NCBI GenBank assembly: GCA_002387565.1 | Contig: DGJT01000029.1 | Coordinates: forward strand, 1-6,091 | Direction of reading: 5' to 3' | Source of the DNA: Akkermansiaceae bacterium UBA4589 | GTDB taxonomy: Bacteria > Verrucomicrobiota > Verrucomicrobiia > Verrucomicrobiales > Akkermansiaceae | DNA: 6,091 bases | Shown: in pieces, positions 1-5,686 of the stretch | How the letters are laid out: every line of letters starts with the position of its first letter | Position numbering within the stretch: the first letter of the stretch is position 1 | Made by a program: the position numbers and the translations under genes | Notes under the pieces: model-generated | Database searches by the model: none | Seen by the model: only the letters and a program-made list of their open reading frames with translations | Told to the model about the DNA's origin: nothing

Positions 1-277
1 GGTTCATAAATTTTACCATTGTCTCTTTGGTTTCAAAGTACTGCTCAATAACACTGCTCTTGGATGGTACGACAGAGCTAACCCATGCTTGATCAATCTT
101 GGTTTGAGAGCTTTGCTCTAATTCGTCGCAGCATTGCTGTAGGCTTTTACTGCTAATACTAAAGGTTTCCAAAATCTGAAAAGCTAGCTCATTTTTATAC
201 AAAGGCAGACTTTGGGTTGGTTCTACTACCACTAATTTGGTATGAGTGTTAGATATATCGATAAGGACAACAGACAT
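1..277 (-). CDS. coaX: Type III pantothenate kinase, N-terminal part (3' end lies outside the window)
   Basis: Reverse-strand reading from ATG at 277 gives 92 open codons that run off the left edge. The protein should phosphorylate pantothenate in the cytoplasm, the first step of coenzyme A synthesis; it belongs to the ASKHA-fold CoaX family (usually about 250 residues, so roughly the first third is visible). Seen: an N-terminal beta strand VVLID followed by D7-I-S-N-T-H-T-K14, matching the family phosphate-binding motif DxGNTxxK, and S67-S-V-V-P71, matching the family's SSVVP motif. The glycine of DxGNT is serine here (S9, codon TCT). The start is fixed: an in-frame TAA lies two codons upstream and ATG is the first start after it. 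No Shine-Dalgarno sequence precedes it. It is transcribed divergently from the acetyltransferase gene, about 105 bases away. Family assignment rests on two motifs in a partial protein, so it is good but not certain. Confidence 0.85.
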   Translation of the reverse strand, partial: MSVVLIDISNTHTKLVVVEPTQSLPLYKNELAFQILETFSISSKSLQQCCDELEQSSQTKIDQAWVSSVVPSKSSVIEQYFETKETMVKFMN

Positions 278-382
278 GATTTAAATTCAAAGTGATGTTT
301 GAGGAGTTGCTGAACCTTATGATTAAATGACTAAAAAAACAATCAGCAAAAACATGCTAACTGTATCGTTACTTTATTAATT
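278..382. other. Divergent intergenic region between coaX and the GNAT gene
   Basis: This 105-base AT-rich spacer must contain the 5' control regions of both divergent genes. I looked on both strands for paired -35/-10 hexamers with 15-19 base spacing and for Shine-Dalgarno sequences and found none convincing. TTGCTG at 307-312 and TATGAT at 318-323 resemble promoter hexamers but are only 5 bases apart. The stretch next to the GNAT start is T/A-rich (ACTTTATTAATT), like the other starts in this window. No repeat, hairpin or small gene was recognised. Confidence 0.5.
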
Positions 383-934
383 ATGTCTTCTATTCAATTC
401 TATCCAAGCTCAGCTTATTTATCGGCCCAAATGCAGCAAGAGGTGGCTGCTATTTTTGTGGATAATTTTACCGCTGCACCACGCTATGAAAATTGGGATA
501 ATGAGAGCGCGCTTGCTTACTTGCAATCTCTATGGAGTAAGGGGGCTGCTACTTGGGTGAGTTATAAAAAAGACAACCTAGGCAACCGAGAAGAAGAAGG
601 TATGATTACTGGTTTTGCTATTGGAATTATAATTAATAAACATACTCAGAGTCACGAACCTCAACTGTTAAACCATTATGCAGGCGCTTTTTACTTAGAA
701 GAGATTGCGGTGTGCACTGAGGCGCAGGGGCAAGGTATCGGCAAACAGCTCATGCAAGCTAGCTTAAGTGATACACAGAATAGTTACCCAAGCTATGTCA
801 CTCGTGTGCGTAGTGATGCCCCAGCTATGGTTTACTTGCTCGAATCTCTTGGTTTTAAGCAAGTAGATTCTTATTTAGCCACCAAAGGAGGCGTCATATC
901 GCAAAGACTCATTTATCGCTATGAGAATAACTAG
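383..934 (+). CDS. GNAT-family N-acetyltransferase, substrate unknown
   Basis: The 183-residue protein has the Gcn5-related N-acetyltransferase layout: an N-terminal helix region (about 11-52), strands around 56-62 and 74-86, then motif A. Motif A is seen as the strand YLEEIAV (104-110) followed by Q115-G-Q-G-I-G120, the Q/RxxGxG/A loop that holds the acetyl-CoA pyrophosphate. A motif-B-like end follows with S144-D-A-P, helix 148-156 and LGFKQVDSY (156-164). This predicts transfer of an acetyl group from acetyl-CoA to an amine. The acceptor cannot be told from sequence; nothing identifies it as RimI or a resistance enzyme. The ATG at 383 is the first plausible start and has a T/A-rich rather than purine-rich leader. 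The gene stands between divergent coaX and the heme operon. The heme operon has its own promoter beginning 43 bases after this stop, so GNAT may be a separate transcription unit. Codon use is AT-leaning and unremarkable. Confidence 0.86.
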   Translation: MSSIQFYPSSAYLSAQMQQEVAAIFVDNFTAAPRYENWDNESALAYLQSLWSKGAATWVSYKKDNLGNREEEGMITGFAIGIIINKHTQSHEPQLLNHYAGAFYLEEIAVCTEAQGQGIGKQLMQASLSDTQNSYPSYVTRVRSDAPAMVYLLESLGFKQVDSYLATKGGVISQRLIYRYENN

Positions 935-977
935 GCTTAAAATAGGAATAGAACCCTCTCATTTTTCGAGTTTCTTT

Positions 978-1005
978 TTGACTTTATGGGGTTTTTACTT
1001 AGAAT
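978..1005 (+). promoter_or_regulatory. Predicted sigma70-type promoter of the heme operon
   Basis: TTGACT at 978-983 (5 of 6 to TTGACA) and TAGAAT at 1000-1005 (5 of 6 to TATAAT) are separated by 16 bases, within the functional range. Transcription would be expected to start about seven bases after the -10, near 1012-1013, only two or three bases before the ATG at 1015. It lies in the 80-base gap after the GNAT gene and faces the CcsA/HemX-hemA-hemC-cobA/hemD operon. No operator, riboswitch or convincing hairpin was recognised around it. Prediction only: the phylum may use a differing sigma factor consensus. Confidence 0.55.
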
Positions 1006-1014
1006 TCTGCTGAA

Positions 1015-1773
1015 ATGGTTCTAACTTTCATTATTATCCTACTAGCCACTATTGGGAGTGTTATTCATTGGAATTTAGCTACGAATAATAAGCGTAGTTT
1101 GGTTAGCCTTGTTATTGTGATTGGAGTCTTTGTGTTATCGACTTACCAGATTTATCAAAGAGGTCAAATCGCGCAGCAATGCCCAATTAACACGGTGCAA
1201 GAATTACTGAGCTTTATTTCATGGGCTATCTTGTTGTTTTATTTGGTGATTGGTCGAGTTTACCGTGTCTCTTTCTTAGGTTTACTCACCTTGCCTGCTG
1301 TGGTCTTGTTTGAAGTTTTAGGACTGTTGCCTAGCTTACAATTGGCGTTCCCTTCGGCAGATAGAGCGGTGAACCCTATTTTAGAGTGGCATGTATTCTT
1401 ACTCTTACTTGCCTACGGGGCTCTAGGACAAGCCGCTCTTGCTGGCGTGCTGTTTTTGCAACTACATCGAGTACTCAAAAAATCTAACTTTTCAAACCGT
1501 TTGTTTTCTCAGATGCCACCTATTGGTCGTCTATCCGAAGCTATTAAACGTTTGTTATGGCTCGGCTTTGGCCTACTTACTATTGGTATTATTTTGGGCT
1601 TTAAACTCGATTATGCTGCCGACTCTTTTAAATTTTATCTAGCTTGCGGCACTTGGGTTTCTTACTTGATTCTTATCATTGTAGATAAAGTGCGAGGCTT
1701 CCCACTCAAGCTTATGTCGATTTGGGTCTTGGCTCTGTATATTCTTAACCTTATTTTACTTGTCTCTATTTAA
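1015..1773 (+). CDS. CcsA/HemX-family integral membrane protein, first gene of the heme operon
   Basis: The 252-residue product is almost entirely hydrophobic, with about eight predicted membrane segments (roughly 2-20, 28-46, 62-80, 86-108, 127-151, 178-197, 205-224, 233-252). The pair EWHVFLLLLAYGALG (124-138) and LLTIGIILGF (187-196) matches the core of the cytochrome c assembly (CcsA/CcmC) family. The tryptophan-rich heme-handling WWD motif of true CcsA is not visible, and the only histidines are H18, H126 and H151, so the C-terminal heme-ligand histidine expected in CcsA is absent. That favours a HemX-type role. HemX of Bacillus, also beside hemA, is known to lower HemA abundance. A role in heme or cytochrome c handling in the membrane is inferred. 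The start is well fixed: an in-frame TAG occupies 1000-1002. The stop is followed after three bases by the hemA ATG, implying translational coupling. It would probably be annotated as a cytochrome c biogenesis protein; the exact function is unproven. Confidence 0.8.
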   Translation: MVLTFIIILLATIGSVIHWNLATNNKRSLVSLVIVIGVFVLSTYQIYQRGQIAQQCPINTVQELLSFISWAILLFYLVIGRVYRVSFLGLLTLPAVVLFEVLGLLPSLQLAFPSADRAVNPILEWHVFLLLLAYGALGQAALAGVLFLQLHRVLKKSNFSNRLFSQMPPIGRLSEAIKRLLWLGFGLLTIGIILGFKLDYAADSFKFYLACGTWVSYLILIIVDKVRGFPLKLMSIWVLALYILNLILLVSI

Positions 1774-1776
1774 CTC

Positions 1777-2841
1777 ATGCAGTTGTTATGTTTAGGTATT
1801 AGTTATCAAAATGCGGAAGTCAGTGTCCGTGAAAAATTTGCGATTTCTAATAAAAGAATTATCGAACACCAACAGGAGTTTAAAACCATCACAGATGGAG
1901 GTGATTTTGTAATTCTATCCACCTGTAACCGTGTGGAGTACTACATCTATAGCCAAGTGAGTCTGACTGATTTATTTAATCGTTTAATCAGCTATTGGCA
2001 AGAGCAAGGTATCTGGCATGAAACTAATAAAGAATTATTTTACCAACTAGAAGGCTCACAGGTCTCGCAGCATCTCTGCTCAGTACTCAGCGGCATGGAT
2101 TCTATGGTGCTTGGTGAGACTGAAATCGTCAAACAAGTCAAAGATGCCTACCACTTCTGCCTTGAGCAAAAATTCACAGGCAAAGAGCTCAATCAGCTCT
2201 TTCAAAAATCATTTAGCATTGGCAAAAAAATCCGCACCCAAACCCAAATCCAAACTGGGCAAGTCTCTGTAGGTAGTGTTGCGGTCGATTTAGCTGCCAA
2301 AATTTTTGGTGAGCTGTCAGAGCAAAAAATCATGATTATCGGTGCTGGTGATAACAGTCGTGTCACCGCTCAAAGCCTCATGTCTCGTGGCGCTAAAAGC
2401 GTCATCGTCTCTAACCGCTCCTATGACAAGGCGGTTGATTTAGCTGAACATTTAGGTGGTTCAGCGATTCGATTTGATGATTGGGAGGAAACTCTAGCCC
2501 AAGTCGATATTATCATTTCTTCTACAGGTTCTCCCCATTTTGTCGTTGAGCCTGCTCATATTGAGAAAGTACGCAAACAGCGTAAGTACAAAGAGCTCTG
2601 TATTATTGATTTAGCCATCCCTCGTGATGTAGATCCTCAGGTGACTGAGTTTTCAGAAGTCTATCTCTACGATATGGACACCCTTAGTCAATTAGCCGAC
2701 AAAGGCAAAGAGCACAGACAAAAACAACTTATTAAAGCGCAGGCTATCATCCACGAAGCTTTTGACATCAAACCAAAACAAGCGCCCAATCAGCAATCTT
2801 CTCCTGACTCTCTAGCGGCTAGTAATTTTAACACCTTATAA
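1777..2841 (+). CDS. hemA: Glutamyl-tRNA reductase, short form
   Basis: Catalyses NADPH-dependent reduction of glutamyl-tRNA(Glu) to glutamate-1-semialdehyde, the first committed step of C5 tetrapyrrole synthesis. The N-terminal catalytic domain (about 1-150) shows LGISYQNAEVSVREK (6-20) and STCNRVEYY (48-56) with the thioester-forming C50. H99 and the signature SGMDSMVLGETEI (105-117) follow. The NADPH-binding domain (about 160-300) has GQVSVGSVAVDLA (161-173), the nucleotide loop IIGAGDNS (187-194) and SNRS (212-215), then DLAIPRDVDP (278-287). After the linker helix (about 300-330) the protein ends in a Q/S/P-rich tail (331-354). At 354 residues it lacks roughly the last 70-90 residues of the approximately 420-residue form, the V-shaped dimerisation domain. 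The stop is only 18 bases before hemC, so no hidden continuation fits. It starts 3 bases after the preceding stop with no Shine-Dalgarno sequence. Identity is certain; oligomeric state is not. Confidence 0.97.
   Translation: MQLLCLGISYQNAEVSVREKFAISNKRIIEHQQEFKTITDGGDFVILSTCNRVEYYIYSQVSLTDLFNRLISYWQEQGIWHETNKELFYQLEGSQVSQHLCSVLSGMDSMVLGETEIVKQVKDAYHFCLEQKFTGKELNQLFQKSFSIGKKIRTQTQIQTGQVSVGSVAVDLAAKIFGELSEQKIMIIGAGDNSRVTAQSLMSRGAKSVIVSNRSYDKAVDLAEHLGGSAIRFDDWEETLAQVDIIISSTGSPHFVVEPAHIEKVRKQRKYKELCIIDLAIPRDVDPQVTEFSEVYLYDMDTLSQLADKGKEHRQKQLIKAQAIIHEAFDIKPKQAPNQQSSPDSLAASNFNTL
2182..2202. repeat. Perfect inverted repeat inside hemA
   Basis: AAAGAGCT (2182-2189) and AGCTCTTT (2195-2202) are perfect reverse complements around a 5-base loop CAATC. 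In RNA this would form an 8-bp hairpin within the hemA reading frame, in codons for the KELNQLF segment of the catalytic domain. No U-run follows on either strand, so it is not an intrinsic terminator. It may simply be a consequence of the conserved peptide it encodes. Confidence 0.4.
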
Positions 2842-2851
2842 CGAGTTCGAC

Positions 2852-2862
2852 CTTTTATTATG
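2852..2862 (+). promoter_or_regulatory. U-rich start context of hemC (no Shine-Dalgarno)
   Basis: The 18-base gap between hemA and hemC contains no GGAGG-like sequence. CTTTTATT directly abuts the ATG. The same eight bases plus ATG occur at cobA-hemD, so this may be the working ribosome-recruitment context of this organism, for example through ribosomal protein S1 binding to U-rich RNA. That mechanism is inferred. Confidence 0.4.
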
Positions 2863-3843
2863 ACAACTATTAAACTTGGCACTCGAGGCAGTGATTTAGC
2901 TCTCTACCAAGCCTATCACACCAAAGCCCAACTTGAATCTCAATTAACAGGAATCAATGTTGAAATCATCATCATCCATACCACAGGTGATAAGCGCACC
3001 GATGTATCTCTCAATCAAGTAGCTAAACAAACAGGTGTATTTGACAAAGGTGTGTTTATTAAAGAGTTAGAAACCGCTCTTATTAACCAAGATATTGATA
3101 TCGCAGTACACAGCCTCAAGGATTTACCTAGTGAGCTAGAGCCTGAATTCCATCTAGCCTCTGTCTTAGAAAGAGCCAATATTGCAGATATTTTAATCAC
3201 GAAACAACCACTAGAACAATGGTCAGATTTACCTAATGGTAGCTCTGTTGCCACCTCTAGTGTGAGACGCTCTCAACAATGGCTATGGCAAGCACAACAA
3301 ATTGGCAAGGAATATCAAACTATCGATATTCGTGGCAATGTCCCTACCCGTATTGCTAAACTTGCCAACACCCCTGAGATGAATGGACTTATATTGGCTC
3401 AAGCAGGACTTGAGCGTTTGGAATATCCGACTGCTAACAGTTTTGAGGTCAATGGTGTCGCCCTCTACCCTCATATCCTACCTCCACAGCAGTTTTTACC
3501 CGCAGCAGGGCAAGGGGCCATTGGTATCGAAATCCTTAGTAGCAGAACTGACTTGCAACCGCTACTAGACACTATAACCCATCAACCAACCTTACAAACT
3601 GTCGAGACCGAGCGCCACATCCTCAAACTCTTGCAAGCAGGCTGTCACACGCCTATTGGGATTTACAGTGACTACACAGATGAGCAACTTAGTATCACGG
3701 CTGAGCTCTTTGCAGATGCTCCAGAGGGCTCCTCTAACACTCAAGCGAGCTCAACCCCTATCACCACTCAAGCTAGCAAACCTATCTCACAGCGCTTAGA
3801 ATTAGCGCAAACTATTGTCGATCAATTGGCTCAATTAAAATAA
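2860..3843 (+). CDS. hemC: Hydroxymethylbilane synthase (porphobilinogen deaminase)
   Basis: Condenses four porphobilinogen molecules into the linear tetrapyrrole hydroxymethylbilane in the cytoplasm, using a covalently bound dipyrromethane cofactor. The full three-domain enzyme is present in 327 residues (family about 300-320). Key motifs: LGTRGSDLALYQA (6-18); AVHSLKDLP (82-90), whose D88 is the catalytic aspartate; ATSSVRRSQQ (131-140) and RGNVPTRIAKL (158-168), which bind the cofactor and growing chain; LPAAGQGAIGIE (213-224); and AGCHTPIG (260-267), whose C262 carries the dipyrromethane. Domain 3 contains a Ser/Thr/Gln-rich segment (about 290-310) in place of the usual variable loop, with a small internal DNA repeat, and ends in an amphipathic helix. 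It follows hemA by 18 bases and precedes the fusion that uses its product by 21 bases, as expected for one operon. All active-site residues I can place are intact. Confidence 0.98.
   Translation: MTTIKLGTRGSDLALYQAYHTKAQLESQLTGINVEIIIIHTTGDKRTDVSLNQVAKQTGVFDKGVFIKELETALINQDIDIAVHSLKDLPSELEPEFHLASVLERANIADILITKQPLEQWSDLPNGSSVATSSVRRSQQWLWQAQQIGKEYQTIDIRGNVPTRIAKLANTPEMNGLILAQAGLERLEYPTANSFEVNGVALYPHILPPQQFLPAAGQGAIGIEILSSRTDLQPLLDTITHQPTLQTVETERHILKLLQAGCHTPIGIYSDYTDEQLSITAELFADAPEGSSNTQASSTPITTQASKPISQRLELAQTIVDQLAQLK
3738..3777 (+). repeat. Short imperfect direct repeat in the 3' part of hemC
   Basis: CACTCAAGCGAGC (3738-3750) recurs as CACTCAAGCTAGC (3765-3777), 12 of 13 bases identical, offset by 27 bases or nine codons. 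The encoded peptide shows two related units, TQASSTPIT then TQASKPIS. It looks like an old in-frame 27-base duplication that created the low-complexity loop in domain 3. Confidence 0.6.
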
Positions 3844-3856
3844 ACACATACACTTT

Positions 3857-3867
3857 CTTTTATTATG
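3857..3867 (+). promoter_or_regulatory. U-rich start context of cobA-hemD, identical to that of hemC
   Basis: The 21-base leader between hemC and the fusion gene is pyrimidine-rich and lacks a Shine-Dalgarno sequence. It ends in CTTTTATT immediately followed by ATG, the same 11 bases as at the hemC start. TATTAT within it resembles a -10 box but overlaps the start codon, so it is unlikely to be a promoter for this gene. Confidence 0.4.
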
Positions 3868-5400
3868 CACAACAACACTTCTTCCCAAGATTCTCAAGGC
3901 ATTTGTTACCTCGTAGGCGCAGGCCCTGGTGACATCGGACTCGTCACTCTCAAAGCCAAAGCCTGCTTAGAAAAAGCCGACGTCCTCGTCTATGATGCAC
4001 TGAGTCATCCAGACCTCGTCACATGGGTGTCCGAAGACTGTGAAATCATCTACGCAGGTAAGCGCGCAGATCAACACGCACTCACCCAAGACCAAATCAA
4101 TGCCACCATCGTCGAAAAAACCAAAGAAGGTAAATGCGTAGTCAGACTCAAAGGTGGAGACCCTATGATTTTTGGACGTGGCGGTGAAGAAGCCGCAGAA
4201 CTCGCTGACCTAGGTCTCAAGTTTGAAATTGTTCCAGGTATCAGCTCATCTATTGCAGGCCCTGCTTATGCAGGTATCCCTGTGACCCATCGCTCACATT
4301 GCTCACAGCTCACCTTATTTACTGGTCACGAAGATCCAACAAAAGAAGACACCAGTCTAGACTATCAGCAAATAGCCCAAGCACGAGGCACCAAGGTTTT
4401 CCTCATGGGCGTCTCACGTATGGCTGCTATCACCAAAACCCTCATCGAGCATGGAGCTAACCCTGATGAACCGATGGCTCTCGTCCGCTGGGCAACCACC
4501 AACCGCCAAGAAAGCTTAGTCGGCACACTCGGAACCATGGCTGAACTGGTCAAAAAGAATAATTTCAAATCCCCTGCCGTTGCCGTCATTGGTGGGGTCG
4601 TCAACGAACGTGAGAAAATCAACTGGTTTGAGCAACGTCCGCTACTTGGCAAGCGTATTGTCGTAACTCGCACGCGTCAGCAATCTAGTGCTCTCAAGCA
4701 AAAGCTCGTTGATTTAGGTGCAGAAATTATTGAAATACCTACCATTAAAATGGTGCCAGCCACTGACCAAGAAACCTTTAATGATTGTATAGAAAATGCC
4801 TACACTTATGACTGGATTGTCTTCACCAGCCCTAATGGGGTGGAGTATTTCTTCAACCGATTCTTTGAACGCTTTGACGATGCGCGTAGCTTAGGTGGGG
4901 TCAAGATTGCCGCTATTGGTCCAGGCACAGCTAAGAAAATCAAACAGTACCACTTTGCCACAGACCTCATCCCTGAAGTCTACCATGCCGAAGGGCTCAT
5001 CGAAGCCTTCAAAAAAGAAGACATCGATCATCATACTGTGCTCTATGTTAAACCTAAACAGACACGTGAAATACTCACTCCTGCCCTGCGTGATATGAAT
5101 GCTATTGTGGATGAGTGCATCGTCTACGAAACTGTCGCTGAGACTCGTGACGTCACAGGAGCCAAGCAACGCCTCATTGACGAGGGTGCTGATTTAATAA
5201 CATTTACTAGTTCTTCGACTGCTGAGCATTTCAAAGCTCTTGATTTACCTCTCAATGATGACTGCAAGGTCGCCTGTATGGGACCTATCACTAGTAAGGC
5301 TCTAGGAGAACTCGGCTACCCAGTCGACGTGGTATCAAGTGAGGCGACCATCAATGCCTTTGTCGATGCGATTGTGGAGCATTTCAATCCTGATGCTTAA
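3865..5400 (+). CDS. cobA-hemD: Bifunctional uroporphyrinogen-III C-methyltransferase / uroporphyrinogen-III synthase
   Basis: A 511-residue two-enzyme fusion. Residues about 12-255 are an S-adenosylmethionine-dependent uroporphyrinogen-III methyltransferase (SUMT, CobA/CysG-C type). Its motifs are YLVGAGPGDIGLVTLKA (15-31), RLKGGDPMIFGRGGEEA (94-110), VPGISSSIAGPAYAGIPVTHR (split between 123-130 and 131-143) and LMGVSRM (180-186). Residues about 262-511 are uroporphyrinogen-III synthase (HemD), which closes hydroxymethylbilane with inversion of ring D. It is recognised by LLGKRIVVTRTRQQ (260-273), VFTSPNGVEYFF (319-330), AAIGPGTAKKI (349-359) and TFTSSSTAEHF (446-456). HemD sequences are poorly conserved, but the bilobed pattern is clear. 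The HemD product is the SUMT substrate, so one chain stands at the branch between heme and siroheme/cobalamin. Both halves look complete and each is of normal length. The gene is richer in C-ending codons than the GNAT and CcsA/HemX genes upstream. It starts 21 bases after hemC, in the same operon. Confidence 0.96.
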   Translation: MHNNTSSQDSQGICYLVGAGPGDIGLVTLKAKACLEKADVLVYDALSHPDLVTWVSEDCEIIYAGKRADQHALTQDQINATIVEKTKEGKCVVRLKGGDPMIFGRGGEEAAELADLGLKFEIVPGISSSIAGPAYAGIPVTHRSHCSQLTLFTGHEDPTKEDTSLDYQQIAQARGTKVFLMGVSRMAAITKTLIEHGANPDEPMALVRWATTNRQESLVGTLGTMAELVKKNNFKSPAVAVIGGVVNEREKINWFEQRPLLGKRIVVTRTRQQSSALKQKLVDLGAEIIEIPTIKMVPATDQETFNDCIENAYTYDWIVFTSPNGVEYFFNRFFERFDDARSLGGVKIAAIGPGTAKKIKQYHFATDLIPEVYHAEGLIEAFKKEDIDHHTVLYVKPKQTREILTPALRDMNAIVDECIVYETVAETRDVTGAKQRLIDEGADLITFTSSSTAEHFKALDLPLNDDCKVACMGPITSKALGELGYPVDVVSSEATINAFVDAIVEHFNPDA

Positions 5401-5421
5401 GACGTACTCATAAGTCAAATC

Positions 5422-5655
5422 ATGTCTGATATCTTTATCCTCACCGAAGCTGAATTACTCTCCATCAATACAGAGGGCAAGGGAGACACCTACGATGTCA
5501 AACTGCCTAATGGTAAAATCAGCCAAGGTTTCGTCGATGCACGAGACAAAGACCTACTCGAGCAAGTCAGCACTAACATCCCTTGCAAAGTCAAACTCAG
5601 CATCCGCCCCGAAGATTTTGAACACGTCAAAATCATTGAGGTTATAAAAATCTAG
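5422..5655 (+). CDS. Small protein of unknown function (77 residues), possible OB-like fold
   Basis: I do not recognise this protein. It is a soluble, strand-rich acidic/basic 77-residue chain without signal peptide, membrane segment, cysteine pair or obvious catalytic motif (one Cys, C55). The pattern YDVKLPNGKISQGFV (24-38), a short helix (about 40-48), CKVKLSIRPEDFEHVKIIEV (55-74) faintly resembles the strand order of small OB-fold proteins such as IF-1, with V-x-L-x-N-G and K-V-x-(3)-x-P-x-D. This is only a visual similarity. It lies 21 bases after cobA-hemD and 31 bases before aat on the same strand, so it is very likely cotranscribed. Its codons (many GTC, CTC, ATC) match those of cobA-hemD, supporting a real gene. 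No Shine-Dalgarno sequence precedes the ATG; the leader is A-rich. Confidence 0.75.
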   Translation: MSDIFILTEAELLSINTEGKGDTYDVKLPNGKISQGFVDARDKDLLEQVSTNIPCKVKLSIRPEDFEHVKIIEVIKI

Positions 5656-5686
5656 CTACGTCAGCTACAATACAATACCCAAAACG

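Noticed and set aside
307..323. TTGCTG and TATGAT as a GNAT promoter
   Set aside because: Only five bases separate the hexamers, far too short for sigma70.
951..994. Possible terminator after the GNAT gene (GAACCC with GGGTTT, or CTC/GAG around ATTTTTC)
   Set aside because: The longer pairing has a loop of about 32 bases and one wobble pair, the shorter has only three base pairs; neither is a credible intrinsic terminator, and the T-runs overlap the predicted promoter.
1439..1642. 67-codon + strand open frame inside the CcsA/HemX gene
   Set aside because: Out-of-frame overlap with a membrane protein gene; the hydrophobic look follows from T-rich sequence read in another frame.
3015..3254. 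Antisense 79-codon open frame within hemC
   Set aside because: It lies wholly opposite a strongly conserved hemC region containing AVHSLKDLP, shows no domain and has no start signal; an antisense shadow.
3861..3866. TATTAT as an internal -10 box for cobA-hemD
   Set aside because: It overlaps the ATG, so transcription would start inside the coding region, and no -35 was found at a suitable distance.
4365..4673. Antisense 102-codon open frame within cobA-hemD
   Set aside because: It overlaps the conserved methyltransferase domain on the opposite strand and its peptide has no recognisable feature; the open frame follows from codon bias of the real gene.
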